Positions 34,984-41,999 of a DNA stretch of 41,999 nt are shown here, piece after piece. The first letter of the stretch is position 1. The number at the start of each line of letters is the position of its first letter. The DNA lies in assembly GCA_013360485.1 (NCBI GenBank), contig JABWBN010000010.1:1-41999 (forward strand), given 5' to 3'. The translations under genes were made by a program, and so were the position numbers. A model generated the notes under the pieces. The model searched no databases. It was not told the DNA's origin and saw only the letters and a list, made by a program, of their open reading frames with translations. The DNA is from Burkholderiaceae bacterium (GTDB taxonomy: Bacteria; Pseudomonadota; Gammaproteobacteria; Burkholderiales; Burkholderiaceae_C).

Positions 34984-36102
34984 TCAAAGCTCATAGGGTG
35001 CAGCCATGGAATGCTCGGCGAACAAGTCGACCAGTTGCGTGAGGTTCATACCCATCGCCTTGGCTGCCTTGCGCGCCGACAACCGTCCCTTGTCGATTGC
35101 CCGATGCAGCATCGCGACGAACTTCGGCGAGAACCGCTTCGGAGCGGCGGATCGCACGAGCCGCTGTCGCTCGGTCTTCAGAGCCTGAAGCGTCGGTTCG
35201 GTGACCCGCCGCAGGTTGAAGAGTCGCCACGCGAGGGCCGCCGGAGCGACGCGCAGCTGTGCCGCGATCTCTGCCAGGTGGTCGGCATCGTCGATGCGGC
35301 GACGATCGATCAGCCGATCCAGCGACGCCGTGGGCATGAGCAACGCAGCAGCGAAGTTGTTGGCCAGCTGCTCGATACGCTTGCCTCGCGAGCGGTCCTC
35401 GACCGAGTTGGATTCCCGGTGGTCGGGCTGCATCGCGTCCCACGTCAGTGCATGGAACAGCTCATGCGCCAAGTCATAGAAACGCCGCGCCTCGGGTTCG
35501 TGGCGGTTGATGAGGATGACGCCTAGATCCTGGAGGTGGCAGGTCGCGCCAGAGACTGACTCGCCTTCTGCGGTCTGGACGGTATCGACGAACAGCACCG
35601 GGATGTCGAGGCCGCGCTCCACACGATCGATCAGACGCTCGGCAGGCACGTCACCAAGATCCAGCGCCTGCACGAGGCTTTCGGCGCGTTCCTGGGCGTC
35701 CTCGAACGAGGACTGCGCGGTCAGCCGCAGGCTGTGCTTGAGCGGGCCTTGCTGGCTCTCCGACGCCCGCAGCCAGCGCAGCAGACCGATCCACTGCCCT
35801 GCCTTCAGCTCGAACTCGTCCAGTGTGGCTTCGTCGATCTCGGGCGCGGCGCGCCAGTTGAACTGGGCTTCGCCGGTGACGGCGAACGGGTCCAGAAAGA
35901 ACTCGACGTCGCGGTCGAGCAGGTCGGAGAGCAGCACCAGCTCGTCGGGCTTGACCAGCCGCTTGCCCTTTTCGATGTCCGACAGTGTTTGCCGGTCGTT
36001 CAGGTTCATCGCGGAGGTCAACTGCTCCTGCGTCCAACCTTTGCCCTCGCGTGCTGCCTTCACGCGATAGCCGACCAGGCGGGGTGAGAGACGGTCGAGC
36101 AT
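34984..36102 (-). CDS. XRE-family HTH fused to ImmA/IrrE metallopeptidase
   Basis: A 372-aa fusion. Residues 8-62 are a Cro/CI-type HTH (RVKAAREGKGWTQEQLTSAMNLNDRQTLSDIEKGKRL). Residues 150-300 are an ImmA/IrrE peptidase with the zinc-binding HELFH motif at about 213-217 and a downstream EQLANNFAAALLMP block that gives the third ligand. This class (COG2856) controls phage, ICE and toxin-antitoxin operons, where the peptidase part relieves repression after damage. I prefer the ATG at 36102 because AAGGAAG stands just upstream; the ATG at 36114 would leave almost no leader after the promoter. It heads the chain PIN, 52-aa ORF, BRO, VWA, rtcB and probably represses it. Confidence 0.88.
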   Translation of the reverse strand: MLDRLSPRLVGYRVKAAREGKGWTQEQLTSAMNLNDRQTLSDIEKGKRLVKPDELVLLSDLLDRDVEFFLDPFAVTGEAQFNWRAAPEIDEATLDEFELKAGQWIGLLRWLRASESQQGPLKHSLRLTAQSSFEDAQERAESLVQALDLGDVPAERLIDRVERGLDIPVLFVDTVQTAEGESVSGATCHLQDLGVILINRHEPEARRFYDLAHELFHALTWDAMQPDHRESNSVEDRSRGKRIEQLANNFAAALLMPTASLDRLIDRRRIDDADHLAEIAAQLRVAPAALAWRLFNLRRVTEPTLQALKTERQRLVRSAAPKRFSPKFVAMLHRAIDKGRLSARKAAKAMGMNLTQLVDLFAEHSMAAPYEL

Positions 36103-36126
36103 GGCTTCCTTCATGGAAAGGACTGC

Positions 36127-36155
36127 ATTGTATTCTTGCGAAACGGAATTTGCAA
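36127..36155 (-). promoter_or_regulatory. Promoter with overlapping operator for the XRE-ImmA chain
   Basis: On the minus strand a -35 TTGCAA (36155-36150) and a -10 TACAAT (36132-36127) are separated by 17 bases. A dyad CTTGC ... GCAAG (about 36135-36156) covers the -35 and spacer. The spacing and the overlap fit a sigma-70 promoter repressed by its own XRE product. Confidence 0.7.
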
Positions 36156-36240
36156 GACTGAGGGTGCATTGCTCTACGTTGCCATCCTGTTCGGGCGGCC
36201 TCGCGGACCATCGATGAGGTTTCGACTCCCTCGACCCGCC

Positions 36241-36432
36241 ATGAAGAACATCGAACTTGCATCTCCGTCCGAAATGACGCCCGGCGCCCGCGCCGCCGAG
36301 ATCACCGCCATCGTTGCGGCCGCCATCGTCCGCACCCTGGTCACCGGCAAGCCGAAAGAGAGCCCGGTTGGCCTTGGCTTCCTGCCCGACCAGCGCGTTC
36401 ATGCAACCCCGTATCAAGACCAGAGGTTGTGA
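36241..36432 (+). CDS. Small hypothetical protein before DUF2924 gene
   Basis: A 63-aa frame: MKNIELASPSEMTPGARAAEITAIVAAAIVRTL, then a Pro/Gly-rich tail. Its stop overlaps the DUF2924 start by one base, which supports translation although no clear ribosome-binding site precedes it. It has a short helical segment rich in Ala and Ile and no known motif. Small ORFs of this kind often lead DUF2924-recombinase modules. Confidence 0.6.
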   Translation: MKNIELASPSEMTPGARAAEITAIVAAAIVRTLVTGKPKESPVGLGFLPDQRVHATPYQDQRL

Positions 36433-36874
36433 TGAACGAGAACCAAGCAAGCATCGCGGCGCGGATCGCCGAGTTGGGCCACCTGCCGATGGCCGAGCTC
36501 TGGACGCTGTGGGACCGCTACTTCGACCGGCGCCCCGAGCACCCGAACCGCATCCACGTCGAGTCCCGCATCGCCTACAAGCTGCAGGAAGAGGCTTTCG
36601 GCGGACTCGCCGTTGAGACGCGCCAGCGTCTGGAGGCCATCGGTGCGAAGCACTCCAAGATCAAGCTGCGCGCCAGGCCGCGGACTTTCGACTTCGCGCC
36701 GGGCACTGTGCTACTGCGAGAGTGGGGCGAGCGCGAGTACCGGGTCACGGTCAACGCCGAGGGACGCTTCGAGCACGACGGACGCAGCTTCAAGAGCCTC
36801 ACCGCCGTCGCCCGGCACATCACCGGCCAGCACTGGAGCGGGCCGCTGTTCTTTGGCCTGAAGGGTGGCGCCTG

Positions 36875-36875
<1 letters not shown>
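36432..36875 (+). CDS. DUF2924 domain protein
   Basis: A 147-aa protein of the DUF2924 family: IAARIAELGHLPMAELWTLWDRYFDRRPEHPNRIHVESRIAYKLQEEAFGGL, then FDFAPGTVLLREWGEREYRVTV and FEHDGRSFKSLTAVARHITGQHWSGPLFFGL. The last part resembles a small DNA-contact module. DUF2924 genes regularly precede serine recombinase genes in prophages and islands, as here, so it may be a recombination accessory factor. AGAGG stands six bases before the ATG. The stop overlaps the recombinase start by one base. Confidence 0.88.
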
Positions 36876-38250
<1,375 letters not shown>

Positions 38251-38254
<4 letters not shown>

Positions 38255-38634
38255 AGGACGGCGCGCTGGAGACCTTCGTGCCGATGACCCTGCGCCGCCG
38301 CGGCGTGCAGCGACTTGTGCAGGCGGTGACCGAGAACCGCGAGGCGCACGACAGCACGCTGATCGAGGGGATGGCGCGGGCCTTCCACTGGCAGCACCTG
38401 CTGGACACCGGCTCGCTGGCCAGCGGATCGGCCATCGCGCGCGCAGAGGGGCTGCATCACTCCGTGGTCAACGAACTGCTGCGGCTCACGCTGCTCGCGC
38501 CCGACATTGTCGAGGCACTGATGGCCGGGCGGCAGCCACGCCGCATGACGCTGTTGTGGTTCCAGCGCCACCCGCTGCCGGTGGACTGGCATGCGCAGCG
38601 CGAGATCGTGCGGCGGTTCGAGGAGCGAGCGTGA
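38251..38634 (+). CDS. Small HTH-like protein of the recombination module (copy 1)
   Basis: A 127-aa protein with a likely HTH: GMARAFHWQHLLDTGSLASGSAIARAEGLHHSVVNELLRLTLLAPDIVEALMAG. The TGxxxSxxxIARAEGLxxxxVxxLLRLTLLAP pattern is shared with the next gene. It overlaps the recombinase stop by four bases and the next start by four. It may direct or regulate the recombinase. Family members downstream of such recombinases are common in proteobacterial islands, but I know of no assigned function. Confidence 0.75.
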
Positions 38635-39104
38635 GCGCCAAGCACCGGGGAAGGCTCGGCGGCGCACCGAACACCCGGCAACTGCCGACCCCGGCCGGCG
38701 GCGTGAAGCTGGAGACTTTCGTGCCTTGGCGGCTGGTGCAGCGGGGCGTCAGGAGAGAAGTCATCACGCCGCTGGACGCACCGCAGGAGTTCGCGGTAGA
38801 GGCCACCCGGGAGCGAGAAGCGCGCGCCGCCGCGCAGGACACGGCGCTTACGCGCGCGCTGGGGTTGGCGCACCACTGGCAACGGCTGCTCACCGAGCGG
38901 CGCATGGCGTCGGTGGCCGAGATCGCCAGGGCCGAGGGACTGGATGCCTCGCAGGTGCATCGTCTGATGCGGCTGACGCTGCTGGCACCAGAGGTAGTCG
39001 AGCGGCTGGTCGCCGCTCGCGACCTGCCGGTCGAGAGGATGCTCGGTCGGCCGTGGCCCTACGGGTGGGCCGAGCAGGCCAAGGTGCTGGCCGGGTTCAC
39101 GTGA
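38631..39104 (+). CDS. Small HTH-like protein of the recombination module (copy 2)
   Basis: A 157-aa protein with GTG start at 38631, overlapping the previous stop. It repeats the layout of the previous gene: LETFVPWRLVQRGVRREV near the start matches LETFVPMTLRRRGVQRLV, and GLAHHWQRLLTERRMASVAEIARAEGLDASQVHRLMRLTLLAPEVVERLV matches the HTH block. It has about 20 extra N-terminal residues. The pair arose by tandem duplication and has since diverged. A rho-independent hairpin follows. Confidence 0.75.
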   Translation: MSAKHRGRLGGAPNTRQLPTPAGGVKLETFVPWRLVQRGVRREVITPLDAPQEFAVEATREREARAAAQDTALTRALGLAHHWQRLLTERRMASVAEIARAEGLDASQVHRLMRLTLLAPEVVERLVAARDLPVERMLGRPWPYGWAEQAKVLAGFT

Positions 39105-39124
39105 CCTGCGACGCACCGCTGCGG

Positions 39125-39146
39125 AAGCCGCCTTCGGGCGGTTTTC
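39125..39146 (+). terminator. Rho-independent terminator of the DUF2924-recombinase operon
   Basis: GCCGCC-TTCG-GGCGG stem-loop with a TTTT run (around 39127-39144), 20 bases after the last stop codon of the module. Confidence 0.8.
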
Positions 39147-39370
39147 TTGCGCCAATTGGCAGCCCGGTCGCCTCTGCGGAGCACTTGCCGACCGCAACCA
39201 GAGGGCGATAAGCCCTTGTCAGACCGAGCGGGTGCCTCCGGAGTCCTCCACGGACCGCAGAGAAAAACAGAGAACAGAGAGGCCCCGGCGGCACCAGCAG
39301 CGCGGTACGGAGGGGCCCGGCCTCCACGGGCACGGCCCGGAAACCGCGCCAACACTGGCGTTCCGGGCAG
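39147..39370. other. Intergenic stretch between island operon and tmRNA terminator
   Basis: Short frames occur on both strands but none resembles a protein family. I see no RNA gene or repeat here. It probably holds the outer island sequence next to the attachment site. Confidence 0.4.
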
Positions 39371-39398
39371 AAAAAAGCCCAACCGATAAGGGTTGGGC
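39371..39398 (-). terminator. tmRNA terminator
   Basis: The arms GCCCAACC (39377-39384) and GGTTGGGC (39391-39398) pair perfectly around a GATAAG loop, and read on the minus strand they run into six T (39376-39371). It lies 11 bases beyond the tmRNA 3' end. Confidence 0.9.
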
Positions 39399-39408
39399 CT
39401 TGGGTAAA

Positions 39409-39781
39409 TGGTGGAGCCGGGGGGAATCGAACCCCCGTCCGCAAGCCTTCACCGGCCAGTTCTACATGCGTAGCTGTCTGATTTGAGTCTCGCGGCCCTG
39501 ATCGCGCAGCAGCACGCTACCAGGGTCGCCAGTCACTTGAGTCTCGTCATCGCCCGAGTGACCCGGGCGGTGACCAGCCAATGTGCATGACCTCGCAGCC
39601 CTTTGCCTTGCGGCATCAGGCCCGGCCCATCGGCCAACCGTTGCGAGGCTCACCGGTTTTAAGCGGCGAGGGCGAAACGTTCGTCGTTCGCAGTTACTTG
39701 CTTCCAGTGGATTAACGAGCGAACTGGTGCTCGGCATGCCCTGATCCGACTCCGTACCCACGTCGAAGCCAGGTCGGCCCC
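39409..39781 (-). ncRNA. ssrA: Transfer-messenger RNA (tmRNA)
   Basis: The 373-base RNA starts GGGGCCGACCTGGCTTCGAC and ends with a T-arm (GGGGGTTCGATTCCCCC) and TCCACCA. The first seven bases pair with CGGCTCC before the ACCA end (one G-T pair), forming the alanine-type acceptor stem. The tag frame runs from 39691 to 39659 on the minus strand and codes ANDERFALAA then TAA, the usual betaproteobacterial proteolysis tag. tmRNA with SmpB frees ribosomes stalled on broken mRNAs and tags the products for decay. Its 3' end is the apparent attachment site of the neighbouring island, and the gene remains whole. Confidence 0.97.
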
Positions 39782-39791
39782 ATGAAGCAGT

Positions 39792-39818
39792 AGTTTAGGG
39801 CAGTCCGAGCCAGTTCAA
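39792..39818 (-). promoter_or_regulatory. Possible tmRNA promoter inside the end of gph
   Basis: On the minus strand TTGAAC (39818-39813) and TAAACT (39797-39792) are 15 bases apart, 10 bases before the mature tmRNA 5' end. The spacing is shorter than ideal. The -10 overlaps the gph stop codon. Confidence 0.4.
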
Positions 39819-40469
39819 GAGCTCGTGCGGGCGACGCAGCACATGGTCGGCGCCCCAGTCGTCGATGCGGGCGTCGATGCCGAGGTAGCCCCAGCCGGCC
39901 GCCAGGGTGGCCATGCCGGCACTGCGGCCCGCCTGCATGTCGCGCAGGTCGTCGCCCACGTAGATGCACTCATTCGCGGGCAGCCCCATGCGCCGCGCCG
40001 CCTCGACCAGAGGGGCCGGATGCGGCTTGGCATGCGGTGTGGTGTCGCCCGCGATCACCACCGCGGCCCGCGGCGCGAGCCCGAGGCCCTCGACCACCGG
40101 CACCGTGTAGCGCATGGCCTTGTTGGTCACGATGCCCCAGGGCATGCGGGCACGGTCGAGCGCCGCAAGCACCGGCTCCACCGCGTCGAAAACCCGGGTG
40201 TGCTGCAACAGGCGCTCGGCATAGCGCGCCAGGAAGGCCTCGCGCAGCGGTTCGTACCCGGCGTCGCCCGGGGCGATGTCGAACGCCACGCCGATCATCC
40301 CGCGGGCCCCGGCGCCCACCATCGGTCGCAGCGCCTCGTAGGGCAGCGCAGGCAGGTTGTGCTGCGCCCGCAGGTCATTGGCCGTGCCCGCCAAGTCAGG
40401 GGCGCTGTCGATCAAGGTGCCGTCGAGGTCGAACAGCACCGCGGCAGGCGTGCCTCCGATGCTGCTCAT
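39795..40469 (-). CDS. gph: Phosphoglycolate phosphatase (HAD superfamily)
   Basis: A 224-aa HAD phosphatase: motif [16 protein letters not shown] at about 12-26 with both nucleophilic and acid-base Asp, motif II IVTNK near 115-119, the motif III lysine in HAKPHPAP, and motif [14 protein letters not shown]. It hydrolyses 2-phosphoglycolate, a product of DNA repair and oxygenase side reactions. The ATG at 40469 overlaps the ubiG stop by four bases; the ubiG-gph order is typical of Burkholderiales. Substrate assignment rests on this context, since HAD enzymes vary. Confidence 0.9.
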   Translation of the reverse strand: MSSIGGTPAAVLFDLDGTLIDSAPDLAGTANDLRAQHNLPALPYEALRPMVGAGARGMIGVAFDIAPGDAGYEPLREAFLARYAERLLQHTRVFDAVEPVLAALDRARMPWGIVTNKAMRYTVPVVEGLGLAPRAAVVIAGDTTPHAKPHPAPLVEAARRMGLPANECIYVGDDLRDMQAGRSAGMATLAAGWGYLGIDARIDDWGADHVLRRPHELLNWLGLP

Positions 40470-41167
40470 GCAACCCGCCGACAGGCCACCAGGTAGTTCA
40501 CGCCGGTGTCGCGGTTGAGGTGGTACGACTGTGTCAGTGGGTTGTAGCCCAGCCCGGCCATGGTCTCGACGGTCAATCCGCCAGCGCGTGCCCAGGTGGC
40601 CAGTTCGCTGGGCCGGATGAAACGGGCGTAGTCGTGGGTACCGGCCGGCAGCAGCTTGAGCACTTGCTCGGCACCGATGATGGCCATCAGATAGGCGCGC
40701 AGGTTGCGGTTCAGGGTGGAGAAAAACACCCAGCCGCCCGGTCGCACCAAGGCACCGCAGGCCGCGACGACCGACTCCGGCTTGGGCACATGCTCGAGCA
40801 GTTCCATGCAGGTCACCGTGTCGTATGCACCGGGCCGCTCGCTGGCCAGCGCTTCGGCGGCGCACTCGCGGTAGTCGATATCGTCCAGACCGGACTCCAA
40901 TGCGTGGAGCTGCGCCACCTTCAAGGGCTTGGTGGACAGGTCGATTCCAAGCACGCGCGCGCCGCGGCGCGCCATCGACTCGGCCAGAATGCCACCGCCG
41001 CAGCCGACGTCGACAACCTCGCGGCCGGACAAGGGCGACAGCGCGTCGATCCAGTCCAGGCGCAGCGGGTTGATCTGGTGCAGAGGCCGGAACTCACCGT
41101 CCGGGTCCCACCAGCGATGGGCCAGTTCGCCGAACTTGGCCAGTTCCTGAGGGTCAGCATTGATCAT
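40466..41167 (-). CDS. ubiG: Ubiquinone biosynthesis O-methyltransferase
   Basis: A 233-aa SAM-dependent methyltransferase: N-terminal [27 protein letters not shown] is the UbiG signature, then motif [27 protein letters not shown] (SAM binding), and the post-I segments [15 protein letters not shown] and [16 protein letters not shown]. It performs both O-methylations in ubiquinone synthesis, using SAM. The ATG at 41167 gives [13 protein letters not shown], the standard start. It precedes gph with a four-base overlap. Confidence 0.95.
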   Translation of the reverse strand: MINADPQELAKFGELAHRWWDPDGEFRPLHQINPLRLDWIDALSPLSGREVVDVGCGGGILAESMARRGARVLGIDLSTKPLKVAQLHALESGLDDIDYRECAAEALASERPGAYDTVTCMELLEHVPKPESVVAACGALVRPGGWVFFSTLNRNLRAYLMAIIGAEQVLKLLPAGTHDYARFIRPSELATWARAGGLTVETMAGLGYNPLTQSYHLNRDTGVNYLVACRRVA

Positions 41168-41200
41168 CGGCGTGCATGGTAACGGACTGCGGGCAGACGC

Positions 41201-41226
41201 AAAAAACCCCGCCGAGGCGGGGTTTC
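41201..41226 (-). terminator. Rho-independent terminator after the OmpA-family gene
   Basis: AAACCCCGCC and GGCGGGGTTT arms around an A-G loop (41204-41225), followed on the minus strand by a run of T. It lies 20 bases after the OmpA-family stop and before ubiG. Confidence 0.9.
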
Positions 41227-41246
41227 CTGGGAAAGCCGCTGGGGGC

Positions 41247-41888
41247 TTACTTGCGGGTACGCGTACCCACCACCTCGATCTCGACGCGGCGGTTCTTGGC
41301 ACGACCCTCGGACGTCTTGTTGTCGGCCACGGGCTGCTTCTCGCCCTTGCCTTCGGTGTAGACGCGGTTCTTCTCGACACCCTTGCTCACCAGGTAGGCC
41401 TTGACGGCTTCCGAGCGCGAAACCGAGAGCTTCTGGTTGTAGGCGTCGTTGCCGACCGAGTCCGTGTGGCCGACGGCGATGATGACTTCGAGGTTGATGC
41501 CCGAGGTCTTGCTCACCAAGTCGTCGAGCTTGGCCTTGGCTTCAGGCTTGAGCACGGACTTGTCGAAGTCGAAGAAGGCGTCGGCAGCGTAGGTCACCTT
41601 GGTGGCCATGGCTGGTGCTGGTGCTGGTGCAGCAGGTGCAGCGGCGGCGGGAGCTGCAGGCGCAGGAGCGGCAGCGGGAGCTGCAGCAGGAGCGGCCAAC
41701 GCGCCATCGCAGTCGGGAGCTGCAGTAGCAGGCGTCCACGAGGCATCGCGCCAGCACAGTTCGTTGGTGCCGTTCTTCCAGACCAGCTCGTTCGTGCCGT
41801 TCTTCCAGTTGTCGACGGTTTGTGCGCCGGCGGCAGTTGCGAGCGCTGCGGAGGCAATCAACATTGCCACTTTGTTCAGTTTCTTCAT
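41247..41888 (-). CDS. OmpA-family outer-membrane/peptidoglycan-binding protein
   Basis: The 213-aa protein has a signal peptide ([22 protein letters not shown], cleavage near residue 22), then a short mature segment with a duplicated WKNGTNEL unit, an Ala/Pro linker of about 35 residues, and a C-terminal OmpA domain: [52 protein letters not shown], and [12 protein letters not shown], with the peptidoglycan-contact Asp and Arg in place. There is no full beta-barrel, so it is the short betaproteobacterial form that tethers the envelope to peptidoglycan. AGGAGA lies close before the ATG (AGGAGAACC). A terminator follows. Confidence 0.92.
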   Translation of the reverse strand: MKKLNKVAMLIASAALATAAGAQTVDNWKNGTNELVWKNGTNELCWRDASWTPATAAPDCDGALAAPAAAPAAAPAPAAPAAAAPAAPAPAPAMATKVTYAADAFFDFDKSVLKPEAKAKLDDLVSKTSGINLEVIIAVGHTDSVGNDAYNQKLSVSRSEAVKAYLVSKGVEKNRVYTEGKGEKQPVADNKTSEGRAKNRRVEIEVVGTRTRK

Positions 41889-41999
41889 GGTTCTCCTCTG
41901 GGGCGAAAAAGCCGCAGCCGCGCTGCGTAATTTGGACGTCTGTGGTGACCATCACCAAAAACGTTGAAATCGATTGTGCCATACGTAACCGACGGGTGA

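Noticed and set aside
39097-39761. Short open frames over the tmRNA and its terminator
   Set aside because: They overlap a structured RNA with the full tmRNA layout, so they are not genes.

Overview
The window comes from a GC-rich betaproteobacterium, most likely Burkholderiales (Rubrivivax/Leptothrix/Comamonadaceae-like). Reasons: the ompA - ubiG - gph order at the right end, a tmRNA whose tag reads ANDERFALAA, a TctAB tricarboxylate-type permease pair, and uniformly high GC at third codon positions. The genus is inference; no rRNA or other taxonomic marker is present.

Left part (1-23165), ordinary chromosome: a FAD-dependent D-amino-acid-dehydrogenase-like gene cut by the window edge, a quinone oxidoreductase, a nitroreductase, gshA, psd, a transglutaminase/TPR lipoprotein, an SDR with a non-canonical active site, a MASE1-PAS membrane protein with no output domain, tctAB without tctC, a GspE/PilB-type ATPase, an RND efflux pump (inner-membrane pump plus lipoprotein adaptor) divergent from a TetR repressor with a clear palindromic operator between them, a LysR regulator, a Tat-type nitroreductase-fold protein, and a large secreted VIT-VWA-DUF2135 protein.

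Middle (about 23466-39408), a roughly 16-kb genomic island abutting the 3' end of the tmRNA gene. Its far end carries a decayed copy of the tmRNA 3' end followed by a terminator-like hairpin, as expected when an element inserts at the 3' end of ssrA. The left half holds a Fic (DUF4172-type) enzyme with a dense array of inverted GCGG(C/A)GA boxes around its start, a small zinc-ribbon protein, and a tightly coupled four-gene run: serine recombinase, ParB-like protein, RepB-type ParB-like protein, and a DUF3987/primase-helicase-like protein. The middle is a minus-strand chain: XRE-ImmA/IrrE protease, PIN nuclease, a 52-aa ORF, a truncated BRO antirepressor, a truncated VIT-VWA protein, and the RNA ligase RtcB. 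The right half is a second recombination module: small ORF, DUF2924, a second serine recombinase, and two paralogous HTH-like proteins, all overlapping by a few bases. No tyrosine integrase is visible. The island looks composite.

Right part (39371-41888), chromosome again: tmRNA and terminator, gph, ubiG and an OmpA-family protein, all on the minus strand.

The candidates most worth following are the recombinase-ParB-RepB-DUF3987 operon (a partition/replication-like gene set linked to a serine recombinase inside a chromosomal island), and the XRE-ImmA / PIN / RtcB chain, which places a putative RNA-cleaving toxin and an RNA-repair ligase in one apparent transcription unit. Function assignments beyond family level are inference from sequence read by eye; no database search was run.
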